DNA of 8,895 nucleotides from an uncultured bacterium (GTDB lineage Bacteria; Cyanobacteriota; Vampirovibrionia; Gastranaerophilales; Gastranaerophilaceae): assembly GCA_949299435.1 (NCBI GenBank), contig CASGAK010000204.1:1-8895 (forward strand), given 5' to 3'. The notes below the pieces were generated by a model. That model saw only the letters and a list, made by a program, of their open reading frames with translations. It searched no databases and was not told the DNA's origin. A program made the translations under genes and the position numbers. Numbering within the stretch: position 1 is the first letter of the stretch; each line of letters opens with the position of its first letter. Shown here one piece after another: positions 1-5,967 of this stretch.

Positions 1-483
1 CCAAAGGAATGGGATTGGGGAAACAGTATTAGCAAAGAAAACGTTACAAGAATTGTAGAAACATATCTTATTCCTTATTTGAATATATCGACAAAGAACA
101 CAACAGAAACAGGACAATTTGGACATTATTATGCAGCAAGGCTGAAAAACGGAACAACTTTACTATTTGTACTTGATGGCTGTACTGCTTCAAGTTGTAA
201 TCCTATTAGTATAACCTCTTTATATATAATAACCTCCCCAAAAGGTAATGTTTTACCCATAGGAGATGCCTCACGCGATTACTCAAGAGAGGATTTTATA
301 CTCAAGTTTAGCAAAAGCAATTCAAACCTCAGCTTTTTTAACTGGGGTGGCAATTCAAGAGAAGGAATGAAAAACAATTCACAATATGCTTGTAATAAAA
401 ATATAGCTAAAAATCAAAGATACAATTGCGGAGCATTAATATTCTATGACGGTTGGGAAATTAAAAAGGACTACCCTTGGTAA
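1..483 (+). CDS. C-terminal part of a type IV pilin / pseudopilin-like protein (5'-truncated by window edge)
   Basis: The reading frame is open from base 1 to the TAA at 481-483, giving 160 residues. A TTG at 79 is only an internal Leu codon, since the frame continues upstream with plausible coding sequence (PKEWDWGNSISKENV…), so the true start lies outside the window. The hydrophobic N-terminal methylation helix that would prove a pilin is therefore not visible. What remains looks like the globular head of a secreted pilin-like protein: Gly/Asn/Ser-rich, four cysteines (two in DGCTASSCNP, one in YACNK, one in YNCGA) that could form disulfides, and an end CGALIFYDGWEIKKDYPW. From memory, a terminal 'CGA…GW…DYPW' block is common in the large sets of 'prepilin N-terminal cleavage domain' proteins of Gastranaerophilales. 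The inferred role is a minor pilin or pseudopilin in the envelope. It converges on the TPR gene with one base between the stop codons. Confidence 0.75.
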   Translation, partial: PKEWDWGNSISKENVTRIVETYLIPYLNISTKNTTETGQFGHYYAARLKNGTTLLFVLDGCTASSCNPISITSLYIITSPKGNVLPIGDASRDYSREDFILKFSKSNSNLSFFNWGGNSREGMKNNSQYACNKNIAKNQRYNCGALIFYDGWEIKKDYPW

Positions 484-484
484 A

Positions 485-1993
485 TCAGGCAGTTAAACTG
501 GCAAGTTTTTGATTAATTTGCTCGGTTAAATCAGTATCTTTAGCTTGCTGTGCATAGCTTTTTGCTTTTTCTAAAAGCCCTTTAGCTTTATTAGAGCAAT
601 TGTAGTCAAGCATAATTTCAGCGGCATCTACGTAATTTTGAGCTGCTTTTTGCGGAGAATTAGCTTCTGAATAGTATTTAACCGCTTTTGAATATGATTT
701 TAAAGCCTCCTGTGGCTCGCCAAATTTGTCATAAGCCTTTGCAAGACTTGAAGAAACATAACCTTTAACTTTGGCATTATCAGTTTCTGCCGCTAAATCA
801 TCTGCAACTGTTAAATAATCTAAAGCGTCCTGCTCATACATATCAGAATAAATATTTCCCATCTTTGTAAGAGAAGTCGATTGTGCTGCTAAATTTTCAC
901 ATTCACCGCCATAGGCTACAGAAGAATAATAATGATCCAATGCCGGCTTAATTTGATTTACATCATCATAAATCTGTGCCATTGAATAGTGTGCCTTTGT
1001 CTTTACATTATTATCTGTCGTCTGAGTGATAGATTTATTATAACTCTTTAGTGCTTGAGTATAGTAATCGTAGTCATCATATATTTTTCCGACTTCATAG
1101 TAAATTTTTGCACCGGTTTCTGTATCACCGATTTCTTCTGCTCTTTTTAAGGCTTTTTGGAAATTCTCTATAGCCTTTTGAGGCTCTTTTGCATAAGCTA
1201 ATTTTTTAGACTGCAAAAACAGTGATTTTAATTCCTTGTCCTGTGGGATATATACTTTCGTTTGTGACTGTGAGTTTTCTTCTGCTGGATCTACTACAGA
1301 ACTTGATAATTCCATCTCAGAAACATTTTCAGGAAGCTCATTTGCTTTTGCTTTTTGAGTTTCAGGCATGGAGCCTTCAGGAAATTTAACCAAAAATTGA
1401 GGATTTATATCCTTTTCATTGTAAGCAAAATCAATATCTTGCAAAAACAGAGCATTTACCCAGTTTTCTACAACTTTTGAATCTTTATTAAGCGTTTTTG
1501 AAATATACTTATCAAGCTGTCTTGAAGCATTAATTAAATCTGATTTTACAAGAGTTGTATCAGGATTTGGCTGGGCTAATTGTGCTTGAATAAGACTTAT
1601 ACGCCCGTTTACTTCTTCATTTAACTCAGCTGGGGTGCCTATTGCTATTGCTGTATTTTTAAAATCTTTTAAAATTTGTGCGATATTTATTTTAGAAGAA
1701 CGAGTCTCCTTGGGTTGATTTGAATTATTTACAGAACGCGTAGTTTGCCCATAAAGCTGTTGTGCCTTTTGAGATTCTGACGGGGTTATGTTTTGATAAG
1801 ATTTTACATATTGAGATTTAGCATCTTCAACATATTGAAGACCTTTACTGCGGGCATTATTTAACGCTCGTTCTTCTTGCTCAGCCTGCGTAAGAGACTT
1901 TTTAGCATCGTCATCTTGTTTTTTCTTTACAAGTCCTCTGCCATCTCTTACTATATATGGGCGTTGATAGATATTATTTAAATTTAGCCCCAT
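485..1993 (-). CDS. TPR-repeat protein with a long charged N-terminal region
   Basis: The protein has 502 residues. The C-terminal half (about 253-490) is an array of tetratricopeptide-like helical hairpins with an unusually regular 40-residue spacing. Unit-like segments start near 253, 293, 331, 368, 407 and 447, with the motifs YYEVGKIYDD, YSMAQIYDD, LTKMGNIYSD, SSLAKAYDKFG and QEALKSYSKAVKYY. Such 40-residue TPRs usually form peptide-binding superhelices. The first 100 residues are polar, Lys/Gln/Asp-rich and probably disordered or coiled-coil, starting MGLNLNNIYQRPYIVRDGRG. Residues 100-200 look helical but match nothing I recognise. There is no signal peptide or membrane segment, so it is probably a cytoplasmic scaffold; the partner is unknown. 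The ATG at 1991-1993 is preceded by GAGGT at 2009-2013, a long 15-base spacing, and no ATG, GTG or TTG in frame lies closer. The TGA stop is at 485-487. Confidence 0.88.
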   Translation of the reverse strand: MGLNLNNIYQRPYIVRDGRGLVKKKQDDDAKKSLTQAEQEERALNNARSKGLQYVEDAKSQYVKSYQNITPSESQKAQQLYGQTTRSVNNSNQPKETRSSKINIAQILKDFKNTAIAIGTPAELNEEVNGRISLIQAQLAQPNPDTTLVKSDLINASRQLDKYISKTLNKDSKVVENWVNALFLQDIDFAYNEKDINPQFLVKFPEGSMPETQKAKANELPENVSEMELSSSVVDPAEENSQSQTKVYIPQDKELKSLFLQSKKLAYAKEPQKAIENFQKALKRAEEIGDTETGAKIYYEVGKIYDDYDYYTQALKSYNKSITQTTDNNVKTKAHYSMAQIYDDVNQIKPALDHYYSSVAYGGECENLAAQSTSLTKMGNIYSDMYEQDALDYLTVADDLAAETDNAKVKGYVSSSLAKAYDKFGEPQEALKSYSKAVKYYSEANSPQKAAQNYVDAAEIMLDYNCSNKAKGLLEKAKSYAQQAKDTDLTEQINQKLASLTA

Positions 1994-2079
1994 ACCGGTT
2001 TTTACAATACCTCACTAATCTTAATATGTTTATCGCGACAAGTCGACCATCTTACTATAACCTGAATTTCGTATATTGT

Positions 2080-2099
2080 TATCATACTTTCGTATGATA
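2080..2099 (-). promoter_or_regulatory. Perfect 8-bp hairpin with GNRA-type loop in the upstream region of the TPR gene
   Basis: The plus-strand sequence is TATCATACTTTCGTATGATA. The arms 2080-2087 and 2092-2099 are perfect inverted repeats. Read on the minus strand, the sense of the downstream TPR gene, the four-base loop is GAAA closed by a C-G pair, a classic stable GNRA tetraloop. It sits about 87 bases before the TPR start codon. There is no T-run after it on either strand, so it is not an intrinsic terminator. It could be a leader-RNA element or a DNA operator. Confidence 0.45.
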
Positions 2100-2143
2100 T
2101 ATCTAATATTTTATTTAAGGTTTTTGAACACAAAGTCAATCAG

Positions 2144-2174
2144 TTGTAATAAAAAATTTTAAATTAGCTATAAT
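2144..2174 (+). promoter_or_regulatory. Possible promoter pointing into the intergenic hairpin
   Basis: TTGTAA at 2144-2149 (4 of 6 to TTGACA) and a perfect TATAAT at 2169-2174 are separated by 19 bases, slightly long. No plus-strand gene follows. A transcript starting near 2181 would contain the hairpin at 2198-2226. In such AT-rich DNA a TATAAT can arise by chance, so confidence is low. Confidence 0.25.
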
Positions 2175-2197
2175 TTTTTTTCAGCTGCGACTGATGC

Positions 2198-2226
2198 TAG
2201 TTGCTATGCTATGCAATAGACAACTA
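2198..2226. repeat. Bulged inverted repeat / hairpin
   Basis: The arms are TAGTTG-CTAT-GC (2198-2209) and GC-a-ATAG-a-CAACTA (2213-2226), with a three-base loop TAT. This gives 12 base pairs interrupted by two single-base bulges (2215 and 2220). It lies 56-84 bases beyond the stop of the S4-domain gene. It lacks a following T-run on the minus strand, so it is a poor intrinsic terminator, but it could mark a 3'-UTR end or processing site, or be the body of a small RNA. Confidence 0.45.
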
Positions 2227-2281
2227 ACATATTTAACTCTTTTGCTTTATCGCAATTTTCAGATATCAATAAGGTAATTTT

Positions 2282-2524
2282 TTATAGCATTTCATAAAGT
2301 GTTGAAGCCTCTTGTACACTTACATTGTTCTGCGGAATTTTTACAACTTTTACAGCTACAATTCTATTTGCATACTCAATTTTTATAACATCACCCACTT
2401 TTAACTGCTTTGAAGGCTTCGCAGGAGAATCATTCACCAAAACCCTGCCCATATCCGATACTTCATTTGCCACTGTGCGTCGTTTTATTAATCTTGATAC
2501 TTTTAAAAATTTATCTAATCTCAT
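2282..2524 (-). CDS. rqcP: S4-domain RNA-binding protein of the RqcP (YabO) family
   Basis: This is an 80-residue single S4 domain starting MRLDKFLKVSRLIKRRT, nearly identical in pattern to Bacillus YabO/RqcP (…RLDKFLKVSRLIKRRT…, then GR…VN…AK.S..…GD…). Residues Arg2, Asp4 and Arg16, which I recall as important for ribosome binding in RqcP, are all present. Family knowledge: RqcP binds obstructed 50S subunits carrying peptidyl-tRNA and works with RqcH to add C-terminal alanine tails that mark stalled nascent chains for degradation. The related Hsp15 (HslR) family recycles similar 50S complexes and is the main alternative; the short length without a basic C-terminal extension favours RqcP. The start is well set by AAGGTGAG (2527-2534) just before ATG 2522-2524. 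No rqcH or other quality-control gene is in the window. The gene is divergent from the metallophosphoesterase gene. Confidence 0.88.
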   Translation of the reverse strand: MRLDKFLKVSRLIKRRTVANEVSDMGRVLVNDSPAKPSKQLKVGDVIKIEYANRIVAVKVVKIPQNNVSVQEASTLYEML

Positions 2525-2547
2525 TTCTCACCTTTCTGTGTAAATTA

Positions 2548-2556
2548 ATTCTAACA
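2548..2556 (-). promoter_or_regulatory. Putative extended -10 promoter of rqcP
   Basis: Read on the minus strand the site is TG-T-TAGAAT, an extended -10 with 5 of 6 matches in the hexamer (2548-2553). Seventeen bases upstream the -35 would be TTATAT (2571-2576), weak, as expected for an extended -10 promoter. Transcription would start near 2541, giving a leader of about 17 bases that still includes the Shine-Dalgarno site. Confidence 0.4.
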
Positions 2557-2577
2557 TATAAATATTTATGATATAAT
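2549..2577 (+). promoter_or_regulatory. Putative extended -10 promoter of the metallophosphoesterase gene
   Basis: TGaTATAAT at 2569-2577 is a perfect extended -10 box. The -35 position with a 17-base spacer is TTCTAA (2549-2554), a weak match. The start of transcription would be near 2584, about 26 bases before the ATG. The elements overlap those of the opposing rqcP promoter. Confidence 0.5.
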
Positions 2578-2609
2578 TCACATATAGAATAAAAGGGGTA
2601 AGTATCGGA

Positions 2610-3422
2610 ATGAAAAGATTTTTAATTAATCTTACAATAATTTCAGCATTAATCTTTACAGGCAGTAATTCTTTTGCAAAAGATATTAAATTTATACAAT
2701 TGACAGACACTCACTATGCTTTAAATAATAACTATTCAAAAGAGATTTTGGAAAAAGCTATAGAACAAATCAACAAAGAAAAAGACGTGTCCTTTGTAAT
2801 TTTCACAGGAGATAACATAAATCGTCCGCGACAAGAAGATCTTATAAGTTTTGTACGCGAAGCAAACAAACTTAATGTTCCATATTATCTTGCTTTTGGA
2901 GATCACGATGTCTACAAACACGGAGGGCTATCAAAACTTAATTATATTTCTATCGTAAAAGACAATAACTTTTTATACAAACCCAAAGACATAAACTACG
3001 TAATAAAGAAGAACGGTTTTGTATTTTTGGTAGTTGATGGTGCAAAAGAGGTTATTCCCGGCTCTATCGGATATTATAAAGACAGCACAATTGACTGGGT
3101 CGATGAGCAGCTTACAAAATACAAAAAAAAGCCTGTAATTATCCTGCAACACTTCCCTCTCATAGCACCAAAAGAGCATAACACCCATAAAGTTTACAAG
3201 CCTGAAAAATACTTGGAAATACTTGAAAAACATAATAATGTAATAGCAATAGTTTCAGGTCATTACCATGTGAACGGAGAGAAAATGGAAAATGGGATTT
3301 ATCATATTTCAACCCCCTCACTTTTAGTAGAGCCAAATTGCTATAAAGTAATTGATATCGTCACAACCCCCGGTTTTTCACCTATGATATACACCGAGCT
3401 TAAACCGGTTGAGAGTAAATAA
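2610..3422 (+). CDS. Secreted calcineurin-like metallophosphoesterase
   Basis: The protein has 270 residues. A signal peptide (residues 1-23: KR, hydrophobic LINLTIISALIF, then SFA|K) suggests export. The calcineurin-like fold motifs are in order: D33-T-H35 (LTDTHY), G67-D68 (FTGDN), G97-D98-H99-D100 (usually GNHD), H181 (LQHFPL) and G217-H218-Y219-H220. These supply the two-metal centre used to hydrolyse phosphomono- or diesters. Overall length and motif spacing resemble the Icc/CpdA-like part of the superfamily, but CpdA is cytoplasmic, so the substrate here cannot be named; an extracytoplasmic phosphate ester, nucleotide or lipid phosphate is possible. The Asn-to-Asp change at 98 keeps an oxygen ligand and may be tolerated. 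The start ATG 2610 follows an AGGGG-type site at 2594-2598. It is followed by the CNNM/CorC gene in the same direction, but that gene has its own promoter. Confidence 0.92.
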   Translation: MKRFLINLTIISALIFTGSNSFAKDIKFIQLTDTHYALNNNYSKEILEKAIEQINKEKDVSFVIFTGDNINRPRQEDLISFVREANKLNVPYYLAFGDHDVYKHGGLSKLNYISIVKDNNFLYKPKDINYVIKKNGFVFLVVDGAKEVIPGSIGYYKDSTIDWVDEQLTKYKKKPVIILQHFPLIAPKEHNTHKVYKPEKYLEILEKHNNVIAIVSGHYHVNGEKMENGIYHISTPSLLVEPNCYKVIDIVTTPGFSPMIYTELKPVESK

Positions 3423-3431
3423 TATAGCATA

Positions 3432-3460
3432 TTGCAATTTTTTAATAATAATATTATAAT
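3432..3460 (+). promoter_or_regulatory. Sigma-70-type promoter of the CNNM/CorC gene
   Basis: TTGCAA (3432-3437, 4 of 6) and a perfect TATAAT (3455-3460) are separated by exactly 17 bases. The transcript would start near 3467, giving a leader of about 37 bases with GAGG at 3494-3497, six bases before the ATG. This is the best-formed promoter in the window. No terminator of the upstream gene is visible in the 81-base gap, so some read-through is possible. Confidence 0.6.
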
Positions 3461-3503
3461 TGGCTTAAATAGTTTAAAGACAAACAGAATATTGAGGTAA
3501 ATA

Positions 3504-4862
3504 ATGGAAGAGTCGGGCAATTTAGCGTTTAACTTGTTTTTGATAGCATTTTTACTATTTTCGAACGGTTTTTTTGTCGCTTCAGAATTTGCAATGGTAA
3601 AGGTAAGAAAAACAAGGATTGAACAACTTGTAAATGAAGGGAATTTCAATGCAAAAATAGCACTTGAAGCAATCAAGGATTTGGATAAATTTATTGCAGC
3701 TGTTCAGTTGGGGGTTACAATATCCAGTATCGGTCTTGGTTGGGTAGGAGAAGGCACTTTAGCAAGGATTATAGAACCTATTTTTGTATTTTTGCCGGGC
3801 ATCAGCCAAAATATTGCTACTCATACAGTATCAGTATCCCTTTCATTTGCTTTGGTAACTTTTTTACACGTTGTAATAGGAGAATTAATTCCAAAGTCAA
3901 TAGCACTTGAATACCCTGAACAAACATCATTGGTAATCGCAAGACCAATGCAGGCAATATCTTTCATATTCACACCCTTTATTTGGCTATTGAACGGATT
4001 TGGAAATTGGATTTTAAATTTATTCCATGTCCCCCATAAGCACAAAGCATCTTTAGTGCATTCAACTGAGGAGCTTGATATGCTTGTAAATGCCAGCTAT
4101 GACGGGGGTGTTTTGAATGAAACTGAAAAAGATATTCTGCATAATGTATTCAAATTTTCAGATTTGACAGCAAAACAAGTAATGATACCACGTACTGATA
4201 TGGTATGCATTCCAAACGATATGACTTTAGATGAATTAAACAAACTTGCAGCTGAAAGTCAATATACAAGATATCCTGTATATGATGAGGATATCGACCA
4301 TATTACAGGGTTAATCCATGTTAAAGATTTATTTTCTTTATCAATAAAAGATGAAGTATGTCCGATTGCAAAACTTCAAAGAGAAGTTATGCTTGTACCT
4401 GAAACGATTACTATGGACAATTTGGTGCTTGAATTTAAAAAGAGAAAAGGTCAAATGGCAATTGTAATTGATGAATTCGGCGGTACATCAGGACTTATTA
4501 CACTAGAAGATGTCTTGGAAGAAATTTTCGGTGAAGTGCAAGATGAATTCGATGAAGAAGAAGAAATTTGCAATATCACCGAAGTAGAGCCTAATCATTA
4601 TACTGCAAATGCTATGGTAAGACTCGACGAAATGGCTGAATTCTTCGCTATAAAAGAAGATAAAATTGATGATGAGGACATTGATACAATTGGAGGTCTT
4701 GTTGTCAAATTATTGGGAAGAATTGCTCAAGTAAATGATACCGTTACATTTGAAAACCTTACTTTCATTGTAAAAGAAGTAGACGGTGCCAGAATTACAA
4801 AACTTGATATTATTCAAAAAGCCGAAGAACCAGAACAAACTGAAGAAGTTAAAAAAGATTAA
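3504..4862 (+). CDS. CNNM/CorC (HlyC) family membrane protein with CBS pair, probable Mg2+/divalent cation transporter
   Basis: The protein has 452 residues with the full family architecture. An N-terminal DUF21/CNNM membrane domain (about 5-190) has hydrophobic segments near 8-30, 65-80, 105-128 and 148-175 and the conserved GELIPKS (126-132). A CBS (Bateman) pair follows (about 223-346), with MIPRTDMV, RYPVYDEDIDHITGLIHVKD and the hallmark IDEFGGTSGLITLEDVLEEI. A C-terminal CorC/HlyC domain (about 357-437) includes DTIGGLVVKLLGRI. Family knowledge: CNNM/CorC proteins export Mg2+ in a Na+-dependent way and sense Mg-ATP through the CBS pair; older 'hemolysin' (TlyC) names are misleading. It acts in the inner membrane. 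The ATG 3504 follows GAGGT at ideal spacing. A strong intrinsic terminator lies just past the stop. Length is normal and nothing looks broken. The exact ion is not shown by the sequence. Confidence 0.95.
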   Translation: MEESGNLAFNLFLIAFLLFSNGFFVASEFAMVKVRKTRIEQLVNEGNFNAKIALEAIKDLDKFIAAVQLGVTISSIGLGWVGEGTLARIIEPIFVFLPGISQNIATHTVSVSLSFALVTFLHVVIGELIPKSIALEYPEQTSLVIARPMQAISFIFTPFIWLLNGFGNWILNLFHVPHKHKASLVHSTEELDMLVNASYDGGVLNETEKDILHNVFKFSDLTAKQVMIPRTDMVCIPNDMTLDELNKLAAESQYTRYPVYDEDIDHITGLIHVKDLFSLSIKDEVCPIAKLQREVMLVPETITMDNLVLEFKKRKGQMAIVIDEFGGTSGLITLEDVLEEIFGEVQDEFDEEEEICNITEVEPNHYTANAMVRLDEMAEFFAIKEDKIDDEDIDTIGGLVVKLLGRIAQVNDTVTFENLTFIVKEVDGARITKLDIIQKAEEPEQTEEVKKD

Positions 4863-4884
4863 TTTATATAAATATCAATATTTT

Positions 4885-4916
4885 AAACCCCTGTTATCTA
4901 ACAGGGGTTTCTTTTT
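4885..4916 (+). terminator. Intrinsic terminator of the CNNM/CorC gene
   Basis: AAACCCCTGTT (4885-4895) pairs perfectly with AACAGGGGTTT (4900-4910) around a four-base loop (4896-4899), an 11-bp stem with a CCCC/GGGG core. It is followed by CTTTTT (4911-4916). It lies 22 bases after the stop codon. Confidence 0.88.
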
Positions 4917-4937
4917 GGAAAAATTTTTAATTAACAA

Positions 4938-4969
4938 AAAAATCCCGCAAGAAAATATGCGGGATTTTT
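4938..4969. terminator. Bidirectional intrinsic terminator between convergent genes
   Basis: AAAAATCCCGCA (4938-4949) and TGCGGGATTTTT (4958-4969) form a 12-bp stem with an 8-base loop. The GC core with flanking A-run (4936-4942) and T-run (4965-4969) makes it work in both directions: as a second terminator for the plus-strand CNNM/CorC gene and as the terminator of the minus-strand gene ending at 4991. Confidence 0.85.
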
Positions 4970-4990
4970 ATTTATATAAAATTATATGGT

Positions 4991-5860
4991 CTATGCTTGT
5001 TCTTCATTTTCTTGAGCAACTTTAGGTGCTGCTAATTTAGATCCGATGTAAGAGCCAAGTCCTAAAACAGCTCCTAAACCGATTGCCCATTTTGCACCTG
5101 CCCAAAGTTTTGTATCTTTTGCAGCTTTTTTAACTGCTTCTAATGTTGATTTAGCAGCTTCTTCGGCATTTGCTTCCAGATTTTTTATGCCATCTTTCGG
5201 ATAAAAGTGTTCAAGAATGCTTTTCTTTGCATCAACTAAAGGTGCCAAAATTCCCTTAGCACTACCATCACCATAAAGGGCTTTTTTCAAATCAGCGAGA
5301 TTAGAAATATCCTTATTTTTTTCACCTAAAAGCTCAGCATTATTTTTAACAAACTCTTTTACTGCATTATCATCAGCATTCTCACCGAGTTTTGCAAAAG
5401 CATTTTGCAACTTAGTTAGTTCTTTACCATCTTTGAATGATGCAGCTTTTGCATCAACTGCTGTATCAGCGTAAGCTGTTTCCATTTTAGTTTTTAATTT
5501 TGCAACATCAGTTTCTCCGCCAACAAATTCGTTTACAGCGTCATCAAGTTTGTCTGCATCAGCTTTTATACCAAATTCTGCTGCTTTGTTCTTTACTATC
5601 TCACTCAACTTATTAACATTATCTGCATCTTTATAACCGTCAATAGCTAATAATGCTTTTTTAGCATCTTCGCCAGCTTTTGCGATTTGAGCTTTTGCAT
5701 CATTTTCATAATATCTTCTTACAAAAGCATCTGATGGAGCATCACCTTTTAATAGAGGTTTTGAAAAATGTCCGCCGTATGCTCCTCCGGCTAATAGCCC
5801 AACACCTGTTCCAATGCCTGTATATACGGCACTATTGTTGTTGTTTACTGCATCTACCAT
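4991..5860 (-). CDS. Unrecognised Ala/Lys-rich helical protein with glycine-rich hydrophobic ends
   Basis: I do not recognise this 289-residue protein. A polar tail (MVDAVNNNNS) precedes a glycine-zipper-like hydrophobic stretch (about 11-30, AVYTGIGTGVGLLAGGAYGG). The middle (40-250) is rich in Ala, Lys, Asp and Glu and should be almost all helix. A second Gly-rich hydrophobic segment (about 254-276, WAIGLGAVLGLGSYIGSKL) is followed by a charged tail. There is no classical signal peptide. Two membrane or membrane-inserting ends joined by a soluble helical domain is the simplest reading. The middle has a possible degenerate duplication (about 83-130 against 148-196; compare DAVNEFV with NAVKEFV and VAKLKTKM with LADLKKAL). 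The start is clear: GAAAGGA (5868-5874), seven bases before ATG 5858-5860. It has a terminator at 4938-4969 and is transcribed alone, divergently from the sigma gene. A role in envelope or membrane remodelling is only a guess. Confidence 0.8.
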   Translation of the reverse strand: MVDAVNNNNSAVYTGIGTGVGLLAGGAYGGHFSKPLLKGDAPSDAFVRRYYENDAKAQIAKAGEDAKKALLAIDGYKDADNVNKLSEIVKNKAAEFGIKADADKLDDAVNEFVGGETDVAKLKTKMETAYADTAVDAKAASFKDGKELTKLQNAFAKLGENADDNAVKEFVKNNAELLGEKNKDISNLADLKKALYGDGSAKGILAPLVDAKKSILEHFYPKDGIKNLEANAEEAAKSTLEAVKKAAKDTKLWAGAKWAIGLGAVLGLGSYIGSKLAAPKVAQENEEQA

Positions 5861-5887
5861 ATTTGTGTCCTTTCATTTTAATACACA

Positions 5888-5916
5888 CTTCTAATATTTT
5901 TTATAACAATTCTCAA
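5888..5916 (-). promoter_or_regulatory. Candidate promoter of the unrecognised protein gene, with palindrome over the -35
   Basis: On the minus strand TTGAGA (5911-5916, 5 of 6 to TTGACA) and TAGAAG (5888-5893, 4 of 6) are 17 bases apart. Transcription would start near 5882, about 21 bases before the ATG and just ahead of the Shine-Dalgarno site. The -35 box is one arm of the palindrome TCTCAAGTTTGAGA (5911-5924), which could be a repressor site. Confidence 0.35.
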
Positions 5917-5924
5917 GTTTGAGA
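5911..5924. repeat. 14-base palindrome TCTCAA-gt-TTGAGA
   Basis: The 6-bp arms are perfect around a two-base centre. The loop is too short for a hairpin, so it suits binding by a dimeric protein. It overlaps the proposed -35 box of the minus-strand promoter. Confidence 0.5.
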
Positions 5925-5967
5925 TTTGCTATATTTTATAATTCTTCGTTACATTTTTTTACATTAA

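Larger units (their letters stand above)
1994..2281. other. 288-base intergenic region with two hairpins, no gene seen
   Basis: This lies between the start of the TPR gene and the end of the S4-domain gene, both on the minus strand. I found no credible short ORF, tRNA or CRISPR repeat. It contains a 20-base hairpin (2080-2099) with an 8-bp stem, a longer bulged hairpin (2198-2226), a small palindrome CGACaaGTCG (2036-2045), and a plus-strand -35/-10-like pair (2144-2174) pointing at the bulged hairpin. A minus-strand promoter for the TPR gene should also be here. The best -35-like site is TTGACT (minus strand, about 2134-2139), but it has no good -10 at normal distance, so I do not call one. 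Confidence 0.6.

Noticed and set aside
488..510. CAGTT-a-AACTG followed by a T-run, as a terminator for the pilin-like gene
   Set aside because: The loop would be too short for the full stem, leaving only three G/C-closed pairs, and the T-run is several bases away. It is also inside the TPR coding sequence.
3421..3433. AATAT-agc-ATATT just past the phosphoesterase stop, as a terminator
   Set aside because: The stem is only five A-T pairs, and the sequence overlaps the -35 box of the next gene.
2528..3676. Open frames on the minus strand across the metallophosphoesterase gene and the start of the CNNM/CorC gene
   Set aside because: They overlap strongly supported genes, have Phe/Ile/Lys-rich translations typical of antisense AT-rich sequence, and lack ribosome binding sites.
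4786..5025. 79-codon plus-strand frame over the end of the CNNM/CorC gene
   Set aside because: It runs through both terminators and into the next gene, and its Lys/Leu-rich translation has no recognisable features.
5680..5922. 80-codon plus-strand frame antisense to the start of the unrecognised gene
   Set aside because: It is the antisense of the coding start and Shine-Dalgarno site of a better-supported gene; the His/Leu/Cys-rich product looks like a shadow.
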